64,000 nt of DNA. Origin: an uncultured Bacteroidales bacterium (GTDB lineage: Bacteria; Bacteroidota; Bacteroidia; Bacteroidales; Muribaculaceae). The position numbers were made by a program, and so were the translations under genes. Below the pieces are notes generated by a model that worked only from the letters and a program-made list of their open reading frames with translations, did no database searches and was not told where the DNA came from. The stretch is taken from positions 186,001-250,000 of the forward strand of contig CACYGX010000005.1 of NCBI GenBank assembly GCA_902774055.1, written 5' to 3'. Position 1 is the first letter of the stretch. Each line of letters opens with the position of its first letter. Positions 34,233 through 42,617 of the stretch are shown here, piece by piece.

Positions 34233-35825
34233 TTATTGGAACACTTTCAGGTCCGAAATGGTGATCTTGCCACCATAGTTGTTGATACTCCAGCAATTCT
34301 TCTGGATACCATAGATGCGGTTGGTGTAGGCACAAACATCGTTGATGTACATCACCATCACCGAGTTGTCGGTGTAGATGTTGATGTGATAAACGTTGTC
34401 GGCGGGGCGCTCGAACCAATAGCCATCGATACCCTCGATAAAGCCCTTACCAGCAGTGCCCCCCTGCTCGAAGTTCACCTTGCGATGGTTCTCGTCCTCG
34501 GGGTTGACCATCATCGTGTAATAACGATCGGAGTCGGTGCCGCGCACCAGCGAAATGCCGAAGCGGTCCCAGTTGTTGGACGTGGTCACTGTGAACGAGA
34601 TGTGGTTGCATGTGCCCAGGCGGTTGTACAGCACATAGGCGTCATCGCCCGAGAGGGTGCCATTGACACCGCTCATTTGGGCACCATTGCTGGCCATCAC
34701 CTTCACGGTCTGCTCCTTGTTGAACTTGGCCGAGATGGCAGGCACTTCGCCAAGGGTCAGCGTACCGTCGGCGTGCTGGATAACCTTGTGGCATACCAGT
34801 GCACCCGACCAGTTGGGTTCACCACCGGCACCCACGTTGACATTCTTGTCATGGATGGTGTTACCCGTGCGGAAGGGGCACCAACCCCAGATGTAGCGGT
34901 CCTGGCCGTTGCTAGCCGTCTTGCCGGCATAGAAGGCGCGGCTGTCGAGCACACCCTCATGGCCGTCGCGGGGCCAGTTGGCACCGGGATCGTTGAAGCA
35001 GGCCTTTAGGGCATCCCAAGAGGTAGCCATCATGTATTTCACCTTGCGGCTCCACGAGGCACGATAACCCTCGCTGTACACGAGATACCAGTAGTTACCC
35101 ATCTTGAAGATGTCGGGGCACTCACACATGCGGTCCCAAATCATGGGGAAGTTGCCGACGTGTTCCCACGTCTTCAAGTCGTTGGACTTGAATTCGGCAA
35201 ACTTCAGGTTGCTGGAGATGACCATGTGGTAAAGACCGTCGTCGGCAACAAAAATCTGCGGGTCGCGGAAGTCGTTATCCGAGTAACCATAGGTCTTACC
35301 CTTCAACATCCACACGGCATCCTTTGTCCAGTTCTTGAAGTCGGACGAGGTAGCCCTCATCACAGCCTCGGTGCCATAACGGCTATGTCCCGTGTAATAG
35401 ATGTAATACAAGCCATCCTTCTCATTATAGATACAGCAACCTGTACCCAGGGCAGCGTCCTGCTCTTCGGGTGAAGTGCCTGTCGGCAGTACCTCGCCCA
35501 TGGACTGATAGGTAGCGCCATCAACGGTCGATACGCCCCAGAAGGGGTGGTAGTTGTAAGATGGGTTGTTGTTAAACTCCTGCAGGTAGAGCACCTTGAA
35601 GTGACCTGCCTTGGCATCATAGAAAGGCATGGGATCACCACAACGGCCAATTGCCGGATTGTAGTAGGTCTGGAAACCAGCCTCATCTGCCGAGTTAAAG
35701 AATGTAGTCGTACTGGCCCAATCCTTAGGAGCATCGGGGCCGAAGTCGTCCTCGCTGCATGCCGACGAAGCGAGCATAAAGCAGCACAGCAGCAATGCGC
35801 TGAAAATATTCTTATACTGTTTCAT
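34233..35825 (-). CDS. Surface lipoprotein of the GH32/GH68-like propeller fold with C-terminal DUF4975-like domain
   Basis: A 530-residue lipoprotein (lipobox MLASSACSEDDFGP). A five-bladed propeller carries CGDPMPFYDA (about residue 62, in place of NDPNG), FRDPQIFVADD (about 187) and CECPDIFKMG (about 235), the three catalytic positions of GH32-type enzymes. The C-terminal ~130 residues form a beta-sandwich (YWFERPADNVYHINIYTDNS) like DUF4975/GH32C. By position it corresponds to the surface endo-levanase of B. thetaiotaomicron. The shift from NDPNG to GDPMPF is unusual; activity is likely but not proven. Gap to GH32 is 28 bases. Confidence 0.8.
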   Translation of the reverse strand: MKQYKNIFSALLLCCFMLASSACSEDDFGPDAPKDWASTTTFFNSADEAGFQTYYNPAIGRCGDPMPFYDAKAGHFKVLYLQEFNNNPSYNYHPFWGVSTVDGATYQSMGEVLPTGTSPEEQDAALGTGCCIYNEKDGLYYIYYTGHSRYGTEAVMRATSSDFKNWTKDAVWMLKGKTYGYSDNDFRDPQIFVADDGLYHMVISSNLKFAEFKSNDLKTWEHVGNFPMIWDRMCECPDIFKMGNYWYLVYSEGYRASWSRKVKYMMATSWDALKACFNDPGANWPRDGHEGVLDSRAFYAGKTASNGQDRYIWGWCPFRTGNTIHDKNVNVGAGGEPNWSGALVCHKVIQHADGTLTLGEVPAISAKFNKEQTVKVMASNGAQMSGVNGTLSGDDAYVLYNRLGTCNHISFTVTTSNNWDRFGISLVRGTDSDRYYTMMVNPEDENHRKVNFEQGGTAGKGFIEGIDGYWFERPADNVYHINIYTDNSVMVMYINDVCAYTNRIYGIQKNCWSINNYGGKITISDLKVFQ

Positions 35826-35832
35826 GAGTCAA

Positions 35833-37248
35833 TTAATGAGTTAAATAGTTGATAGCGTTCTTGGTCATAATCTCAATGTTCTTGTGGAACTTCTCGGTGT
35901 AACCAGCCTCATAGGTATAGGAATACCAGTCGTAGCAGCCCGAACCGATGCAGATGATGCCACCCTTGCCCTCACGAGCGGGATACTCCCAAAGCACGAT
36001 AGCGCCATCACCGCCTACGCCGAGAACCCTACCGCCAGTGCGGCCGGTCCAAACGTCATAGTTGTCATAGCCACCCCAATCGGTACCGATGTGGTACTGG
36101 GCGGTAGAGTTGGTGATGTGGTAGCCGGCATCGGTACAGTAAACCTCATTGGGGTTATCACCGGCCACAAGACCTTGATAGAGAGCATGGTCATTCTGAC
36201 CGTCAAAGATGCGGAATGTCCACGGGCCACCGCACAACTCGGCATAGGCCTCGTCCTGACCCCAGCAGTTGTTGGGAGTCGTCCACTCGTCGTCACCGGT
36301 CGTGCCGATGAACGAAGGCAGGTTAACGGCATAGCGGGTGAGCAGCAGTGAACCGCCGTTCTCGTAGAACTGGCGCAGCTCGTTCAGGGTGTTCATCGCG
36401 TCGGTAGCCTTGGCGACAAAGTTGTCATGACCGTCAACACCACCGTCAACGTGCCAGTGCCACCAGATGAGCTTGCACTCCGACAGGTCGAGCGTGCCAG
36501 CGCGCAGGTCGGCAAACGAAGCATACAGCGAGCTCTCGACATTGCCAAGCATCCACTGGCAAGCAGTCTGAGCCTCAGGATCAAGTTCGCTCATGGTAGG
36601 AGCAGAACCCAGGAAGAGCGCCTTGGGCTTGCTGATGGCGATAACCTTGACGGTATAGACACTCTCAGCCGAATTGTTCTTCACCGTGTAGGTGACAGGC
36701 TGTGAGAAGTCCTGAGCAACACCCGACGACGGGGTAATTGTCGCATTGGCGCTATAGGTAATGGTCGGCACTAGGTTGGTGATGTCGAGCGTAGCGGGAA
36801 TATAGACGACAATCGACTTGGTTTCCTGGTCAATGGTGCCAGTATAGATGTCGTTGATCACAAAGTGGGTGATACGTGCCTCGTCGTGGAGGACCGACAG
36901 TGTCCAGTCCATAAAGACGTCACCGTTCTTGACATGGAGCACCTTGGCAGCGTCCATGTTGATGGTTTGGCCCTGTTGAACGTTGCACACAGCGCCATCA
37001 GATATCTTCAATGACGTCACCTTCATGGCTGAGGTCTCATAGACCTCGGGCAGACGAACGACGATGGATCGTGACGGCAAGTCGATGATTCCCTCAAAAT
37101 TGTCAAGGGATAGCTGATCAATCATGCAGTTTCCCGACATATTCAGGTCACTGATGTTGTCGTCGGAGCATGAGCTGAGCATTGAGGCGAGTCCGCAGCA
37201 GGCAAGACACGCACAGATTATATATAATAACTTAGCTTTCATAATCAT
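35833..37248 (-). CDS. Surface glycan-binding lipoprotein with DUF4960-like domain
   Basis: A 471-residue lipoprotein (ASMLSSCSDDNIS). Two Ig-like domains of the DUF5018 type fill about residues 35-205 (VTSLKISDGAVCNVQQGQ, ITHFVINDIYTGTIDQETK), followed by a C-terminal domain (about 215-471; PKALFLGSAPTMSELDPE, GSLLLTRYAVNLPSFIG, IICIGSGCYDWYSY) matching the DUF4960 type found in fructan loci. It has the position of the SusE-like glycan-binding protein of the levan locus, so surface binding of fructan is inferred. Gap to the GH32-like gene is seven bases. Confidence 0.78.
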   Translation of the reverse strand: MIMKAKLLYIICACLACCGLASMLSSCSDDNISDLNMSGNCMIDQLSLDNFEGIIDLPSRSIVVRLPEVYETSAMKVTSLKISDGAVCNVQQGQTINMDAAKVLHVKNGDVFMDWTLSVLHDEARITHFVINDIYTGTIDQETKSIVVYIPATLDITNLVPTITYSANATITPSSGVAQDFSQPVTYTVKNNSAESVYTVKVIAISKPKALFLGSAPTMSELDPEAQTACQWMLGNVESSLYASFADLRAGTLDLSECKLIWWHWHVDGGVDGHDNFVAKATDAMNTLNELRQFYENGGSLLLTRYAVNLPSFIGTTGDDEWTTPNNCWGQDEAYAELCGGPWTFRIFDGQNDHALYQGLVAGDNPNEVYCTDAGYHITNSTAQYHIGTDWGGYDNYDVWTGRTGGRVLGVGGDGAIVLWEYPAREGKGGIICIGSGCYDWYSYTYEAGYTEKFHKNIEIMTKNAINYLTH

Positions 37249-37281
37249 TGTTATTTTCTGAATTTAACGATGTTGCTGTGA

Positions 37282-39021
37282 TTACCAGTTGCCAATGTTC
37301 TGAGTATAATGGCCGTTGGAGGCCGAAATCTGGCTGAACGGGATGGGCAGGTACTCGTCCTTGTTGGCCGTGAAATGAGCGGCACTGTAAATTGCACAGT
37401 GGCTGATTTCCTCTGAATAGTACTTGTTGAGCACTGTAGCGGCTTCACCCCAACGCACGAGGTCGAAGAAGCGCTCGCTCTCCATACCCATTTCCAGACG
37501 ACGTTCCATCTTCACGATCTTGATGGCCTGGTCCTTGGTATAACTGCCGCGATAGTTGGTAATGTACATCTTCACGCCATAGGTGTTAGGATAGTTGGAA
37601 ATCATCTGGGTGCTGGTGGCTGCACGTGAGCGCAACTGGTTCACGAGGCTGATGGCCTGATCGACTTGACCCAACTGAGCGTAAGCCTCGGCACGCATCA
37701 ACAGCACGTCGGCATAACGGAAGACGATGCGGTTCATCGAGCTGGCCCAATAAGAGCCCTTGATGAGGTAACTGCCGATGAGAGCAGGGTCAACGTTGTG
37801 CTTGAGGGACACGTAGTAGCCATACAGGCCGTTACTGCGGCTCCAGATGCTGGTCTCGTCCATCATGTAGTTGCGGTTGAACATGTAGGGCAGTCCAGGC
37901 ATACCCACCGTGAGGAACAGGCGCGGGTCGGCGTTGTCCTCGCTCATGTCATAATCGTAGTCATTGAAGTTGTCGAGCAAGGGAAGACCATCGGCACCGG
38001 TGCGATAAGCGTTCACCAGGTTCTGCGAGGGCTTGTAGAAGTCGCAACCGCCATCGGTAGCACCAGGAACGTTGGGCGGAATCAAGCCGTAGCTCCAGTT
38101 CAGGTTACCATAGGTTGAACCGTCGTTGCGTGAGTACTGGATGGCCCAGATGCTCTCGATACCGTTCTCATACTGTTCCTCGGGACGGAAATTGTTGTGG
38201 ATATCAGTCTCGAGGCCGTAGTTGGCAAACAAGGTGGGATTGGTGAACTCGATCACCTTCTCCAGATCGGCCTGATTGATGCTCGTCACTTGGTTGCTCT
38301 TAGCATCATCCTGACGGTAAGCCTTGTAAAGATACACCTTAGCCAGGAATGCGGCAGCGGCGCCACGGGTGGGACGACCCTTGTCCTGCTGAACAACGGG
38401 CAGGGTGTTATAGGCTTCCATCAAGTCATCAATGATGAGTTGCCAGCCCTCATCGTTAGAGTACTGGGTGTTGGACATCTCATTATACTCATCGAAGGTC
38501 ATGTTCTCGTTGATGACAAAGGGGATGTTCTTGTACAGACGCTTGAGCAGGAAGTGGCCATAGGCACGCAAGAACTTCATCTCGGCCAGGCGCTGACCCT
38601 TCATGGAGTAGCTGTCGTCAGCCTCTTTGATCAGGGCGATGGCACTGTTCACGCGCGACAGGCAGTTATACAGGCGCACCCACATGTCATTAATGTTCCA
38701 GTTGGTGGTGAGAACACCCTGCTGAATCTCAAGCTGATGGAAGACGTCACCGTCGCTGGTACCGTTACCACCCTTGTAAGCATCATCACTACGGACGTCA
38801 AAGTTCCACATCGAGAATGATGAATTGATATCCTCGGCAGAGGTGAAGATAGCATAGGCCGAGATGGCCATGGCCTCGACATTCTCGGGCGATTTTGCCT
38901 GCTCGTCGCTGAGTGTGGCTTGGGGCTTGTGCTCGTCGAGAAAATCATTACAAGACGTAAACAATGTGGTGGCACTGAAGCAAACCAGACCTACACACAA
39001 TATATTAAATATCTTTTTCAT
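37282..39021 (-). CDS. SusD-like fructan-binding outer-membrane lipoprotein
   Basis: A 579-residue lipoprotein (TLFTSCNDFLDEHKPQATLS). The SusD/RagB helical scaffold (FLRAYGHFLLKRLYKNIPFV, AAAFLAKVYLYKAYR) and the C-terminal region (ERRLEMGMESERFFDLVRWG, YLPIPFSQISASNGHYTQN) are standard. It is the lid of the SusC channel encoded just upstream, 15 bases away. Locus content makes fructan the substrate. Confidence 0.93.
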   Translation of the reverse strand: MKKIFNILCVGLVCFSATTLFTSCNDFLDEHKPQATLSDEQAKSPENVEAMAISAYAIFTSAEDINSSFSMWNFDVRSDDAYKGGNGTSDGDVFHQLEIQQGVLTTNWNINDMWVRLYNCLSRVNSAIALIKEADDSYSMKGQRLAEMKFLRAYGHFLLKRLYKNIPFVINENMTFDEYNEMSNTQYSNDEGWQLIIDDLMEAYNTLPVVQQDKGRPTRGAAAAFLAKVYLYKAYRQDDAKSNQVTSINQADLEKVIEFTNPTLFANYGLETDIHNNFRPEEQYENGIESIWAIQYSRNDGSTYGNLNWSYGLIPPNVPGATDGGCDFYKPSQNLVNAYRTGADGLPLLDNFNDYDYDMSEDNADPRLFLTVGMPGLPYMFNRNYMMDETSIWSRSNGLYGYYVSLKHNVDPALIGSYLIKGSYWASSMNRIVFRYADVLLMRAEAYAQLGQVDQAISLVNQLRSRAATSTQMISNYPNTYGVKMYITNYRGSYTKDQAIKIVKMERRLEMGMESERFFDLVRWGEAATVLNKYYSEEISHCAIYSAAHFTANKDEYLPIPFSQISASNGHYTQNIGNW

Positions 39022-39036
39022 AGTGAATCCTGAATT

Positions 39037-42000
39037 TTAGAATGAAACATTAAGACCATAGGTGACATTGATGGGGATAGGATAGCCGAAGTTGGGATTC
39101 TCGGGATCCACACCGGTAAATGACTTGCTCTTGATGGTCAGCAGGTTCTGGGCCGACACATACATGCGCAATCGCGCGATGTGCAACATGTCACACACGT
39201 TGCTGCCGAAGTTGTAACCCAGCTGAATGTTACGCATTTTAGCAAAGGAACCATTCTCAACAAAGTAGCTGCTCACGCGCTTCTCATTGTTGTTGTCCCA
39301 GATGCTGACAGCAGGAATGTTGGAGGTGGGATTAGCAGAACTCCATGCGTCGAGCAAGCGACGACCCTTGTTCAGGTTGGTGATATTCAGACCGCTCCAC
39401 AAGTCGGATTCGCGCTTGAGGTCGCTGATGACGTCAACGCCCTGGACACCTTGCCAGAACATGGTGAAGTCCCAATTCTTGTACTCCAGATAGATGTTCA
39501 GACCCCAAGTAAAGTCGGGAACTGGTGAGTAGATCCATTTCTGGTCCTTCTCGTTGATGATGCCATCACCATTCAGGTCTTTCCAACGGATGCGGCCCAA
39601 GCCAGCACCATCCTGCTCGGCATGGTTGGCGATTTCTTCCTGACTCTTGAAGATGCCGTCATACACATAGCCCACCTGGGCTCCCATGGGATGTCCCACA
39701 ACGCTCTCGACGCCGTTGCCACCAAAGGTGCCTGCGGCTGCCAGCGTCTCGGGGAGCTTGGTCACCTTGTTGCGATAGGTGCCGATGTTACCAGAGATAT
39801 CATACTGGAAATCGCCCACGCTGCCGCGGTAACCCAAGTTCAACTCAATACCCTTATTGGTCATCTCACCAGCATTGATCCACTGGCTGCTGCCTTCGCC
39901 CATTACACCGATACCAGGCATGAACACCAAGATGTCGGTGGTCTTCTTGTAGTACCACTCAAACGAGCCGTAGAGCGCGTTGCGGAACAGGCCGAAGTCA
40001 AAACCAAGGTTGGTCTGTGTAGTGGTTTCCCACTTGAGGTTATCGTTGCCCAACTGGTTGCGCTTGAAACCGCTGGGGAGCATCTGGCCGCCATTGGTGC
40101 CGGCAATGTCATAGCTGGTACCGTAGCTTTGGCCACCGAATCCTGCCTCACCATAGTTGCTCTCGAAGATGGTGTAGCGGGCAATGTTGGAAATCTCCTG
40201 GTTACCAGTCTGTCCCCATGATGCGCGCAGCTTGAGGTTGTCAAGCCACTCGATGCGCTTCATGAAGGGTTCCTCGCTGATGCGCCAACCAAGGCTGACT
40301 GAGGGGAATGTACCGTAGCGATTATTGCGGCCGAAACGGCTTGAACCGTCGTAGCGCAAGGTCAAGCTGGCCAGATAGCGGTCAGCGTAGGTATAATTCA
40401 ATTTGCCGAAGAAGGATACCAGCGTGTAGCCCTCGCCCGAGCCGTAGGCCTCAGCCTCGCCGACTGCTGCGTTGGGCCACATGTAATCGGGATTCAGGAC
40501 AACAAAGTCATAGGCCTTGCCGCTGAGCCATGAGTCATCCTCACGGTTGAGCTCGGTACCGACCATGATGTCACCACGATGTGCACCGCGCTCCAGGTTG
40601 TAGGTAGCGATAGCATTCCACATCCACTTGGTCCAGTGCTCTTGCTTAGCCTCAACGGCATTGGTTGAATTGGCAACTGTACCCTCGGTAATAGGATAGG
40701 TGAAGATGCGCTGTTGCTTCTGGGAATAGTCGAGACCAAAGGTCGACTTGATGTTGAAATCGGCAATGGGGTTGATGTTGATGTAGGCATCGCCGAACAA
40801 GCGCCAGTAGGTGTAGCGGTTGTCTTTGTTACGGTCCAGACGGGCCACAGGGTTCTCGCGGTCGGGATAGCCGCCCACGGGACCAGCATATTGGCCATTG
40901 GTCATGTAAACGGGCAGTGAGGGGTTGTACTGCAGCACATTCTCCAGGAATCCGCCAGGAGCCTGGAGCTCGTTGGTGCGGTTTACAGTGAAGTGCTCAC
41001 CCACGGTCACAATCTTGCGGTCGCCGATGTTCAGCAGCTTGTAGCTCGTGTTCATACGGGCCGACAGGCGCTGGAAGTCGGATTTCTTGATGATACCGTC
41101 ATTCTTGTAGTAGCCGAGCGAGAAGAACGATGTACCGTTCTCGGTGCCCTGGCTCAGTGAGACGTTGTACTGCTGAACAAGGCCGGTGCGGGTGGTCTCC
41201 TTGAACCAGTCGGTGTCGGCAGCAGGTGTCAGGCCGGCAGCATCCAGGTACTTGTTCATTGTGATGCTGTTGAGGGTGGGTACACCCTGGGCGTTATAGG
41301 CCCAGTCATAATGGTATCCCAGAGAGTTCGTGTTGGGATCCAAATTCTCGTTTACATAGCCCTGCCACATTACCTGGCCAAACTCCTTAGCGTTCAGCAC
41401 TTTCATCTTGTGGGCATAGGTCTGAACTGCCACGCTGGCGTCAAAGTCGATCTTTACTTTGCCGTCCTTGCCGCCCTTGGTGGTGATGATGATCACACCG
41501 TTGGCAGCGCGGCTACCGTAGATAGACGCCGAGGCGGCATCCTTCAACACCTGGATGCTCTCGATGTCGTTACCATTGAGCTCGTGCATACCAGCCTTGG
41601 TGGGAACGCCGTCGATGATGTACAGCGGGTCATTGTTGTTCAGGGTACCTGTACCACGAATGCGCACAGTTGCGGAGCCCGAGGGGTTACCGTCGGCCGA
41701 GATGTTCATACCCGGAACGCGACCTTGCATCGCCTTGATGGGGTTGTTCTCGTTCTGTTTTACCAGATCGGTCACACTAACTACACTCACGGCACCCGTC
41801 AAGTCGGCCTTGCGCTGTGTGGTGTAACCCGTCACAACAATCTCGTTGAGTGCAAGTGCGTCCTCTTTCATGGTAACTACCATGCCATTGCTGGCGGGCA
41901 TCTCAACATTGAGGTAGCCTACATAGGAGAAAACTAGAGTTGCTCCGGGGTTTACCTTGAGGTTGAAGACACCGTCAAAGTCGGTCACTGTACCATTGGT

Positions 42001-42144
42001 GGTACCTTTCTCAATCACAGTGGCGCCGATGACGGTTTCTCCTGTCTCGTCAACGACGGTGCCTGTGATTTCTGTTTGCGCATACAGGATTGTACACGTC
42101 AACATGAGCATGAAGCTGAGTAGAAATCTTTTCAGTACGTTCAT
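39037..42144 (-). CDS. SusC-like TonB-dependent transporter of the fructan locus
   Basis: A 1035-residue outer-membrane transporter. Signal peptide (MNVLKRFLLSFMLMLTCTIL), CPD-regulatory domain (ITGTVVDETGETVIGATVIE), plug (GYTTQRKADLTGAVSVVSV, YGSRAANGVIIITTKGG) and 22-stranded barrel ending with NVTYGLNVSF. It has no C-terminal extension, unlike the SusC at 11175. It imports oligosaccharides with SusD using TonB energy. The ATG at 42144 is preferred over an in-frame ATG at 42198 because the -7 element at 42164-42171 lies between them. Confidence 0.95.
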   Translation of the reverse strand: MNVLKRFLLSFMLMLTCTILYAQTEITGTVVDETGETVIGATVIEKGTTNGTVTDFDGVFNLKVNPGATLVFSYVGYLNVEMPASNGMVVTMKEDALALNEIVVTGYTTQRKADLTGAVSVVSVTDLVKQNENNPIKAMQGRVPGMNISADGNPSGSATVRIRGTGTLNNNDPLYIIDGVPTKAGMHELNGNDIESIQVLKDAASASIYGSRAANGVIIITTKGGKDGKVKIDFDASVAVQTYAHKMKVLNAKEFGQVMWQGYVNENLDPNTNSLGYHYDWAYNAQGVPTLNSITMNKYLDAAGLTPAADTDWFKETTRTGLVQQYNVSLSQGTENGTSFFSLGYYKNDGIIKKSDFQRLSARMNTSYKLLNIGDRKIVTVGEHFTVNRTNELQAPGGFLENVLQYNPSLPVYMTNGQYAGPVGGYPDRENPVARLDRNKDNRYTYWRLFGDAYININPIADFNIKSTFGLDYSQKQQRIFTYPITEGTVANSTNAVEAKQEHWTKWMWNAIATYNLERGAHRGDIMVGTELNREDDSWLSGKAYDFVVLNPDYMWPNAAVGEAEAYGSGEGYTLVSFFGKLNYTYADRYLASLTLRYDGSSRFGRNNRYGTFPSVSLGWRISEEPFMKRIEWLDNLKLRASWGQTGNQEISNIARYTIFESNYGEAGFGGQSYGTSYDIAGTNGGQMLPSGFKRNQLGNDNLKWETTTQTNLGFDFGLFRNALYGSFEWYYKKTTDILVFMPGIGVMGEGSSQWINAGEMTNKGIELNLGYRGSVGDFQYDISGNIGTYRNKVTKLPETLAAAGTFGGNGVESVVGHPMGAQVGYVYDGIFKSQEEIANHAEQDGAGLGRIRWKDLNGDGIINEKDQKWIYSPVPDFTWGLNIYLEYKNWDFTMFWQGVQGVDVISDLKRESDLWSGLNITNLNKGRRLLDAWSSANPTSNIPAVSIWDNNNEKRVSSYFVENGSFAKMRNIQLGYNFGSNVCDMLHIARLRMYVSAQNLLTIKSKSFTGVDPENPNFGYPIPINVTYGLNVSF

Positions 42145-42163
42145 TGTTCTGTTGTAATTTTGG

Positions 42164-42171
42164 CAAAAGTA
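42164..42171 (-). promoter_or_regulatory. -7 element for fructan SusC operon
   Basis: Minus-strand TACTTTTG, 19 bases before the start at 42144. No -33 TTG is at the usual place, as expected for an activator-dependent locus promoter. Confidence 0.55.
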
Positions 42172-42300
42172 ACTTTTTATAAAAAAAGGGACTATCATTT
42201 TTCGTTCTTCTGCTTGTAAATTTGTTTCAATGCATCAATTCTATTAGTCAGAGTGCTGTTTTTACAAGCATTTCTCGGGGTTGATGCACAACCTTTGTAC

Positions 42301-42327
42301 TAGTAGAAATAGTAAAAATAGTAAAAG
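42301..42327. repeat. Three-copy 9-mer direct repeat upstream of fructan SusC
   Basis: TAGTAGAAA, TAGTAAAAA and TAGTAAAAG lie head to tail, about 130 bases upstream of the -7 element. Direct repeats suit the AraC-type output domain of the HTCS. Confidence 0.5.
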
Positions 42328-42410
42328 GTGTGGACTCTCGTCGTTTCACTTTCGAACCTGATCTGCGACAACCGTTAGAATAGATGAAACGTCGGTCCAC
42401 ACCACTTTTT
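42327..42410. other. Long stem-loop beside the repeat
   Basis: GGTGTGGAC (42327-42335) pairs with GTCCACACC (42395-42403); inside, CGTTTCA (42342-42348) pairs with TGAAACG (42385-42391). T-rich sequence follows on both sides (TTTTTT at 42406-42411 on +; TTTTACTATTTTTAC on -), so a bidirectional terminator or a structured leader is possible. Confidence 0.5.
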
Positions 42411-42617
42411 TGTCGATGAAATGGTGGTATCCTGATCTCTCTATTCCAGTAATCCAAGGTCGCAGTTTGGTCCGAAAAGAGTCAGTTACTCAATGATAAA
42501 TCCCACAATGTCTTTCTTCTCTTTATTGAAAGAGAAGGTGCAAATGTAACGTTTTTATCCCAATAACCTAGAGTGTTTTTGTAAAAAAATGTATTTTTTA
42601 GGTATAAATCAACAAGA

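Larger units (their letters stand above)
42145..42617. other. Structured region between HTCS and SusC of the fructan locus
   Basis: A 473-base gap holding the SusC -7 element (42164-42171), a three-copy 9-mer direct repeat (42301-42327) and a long stem-loop (42327-42403). Between 42413 and 42617 no feature was recognised. Confidence 0.55.
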
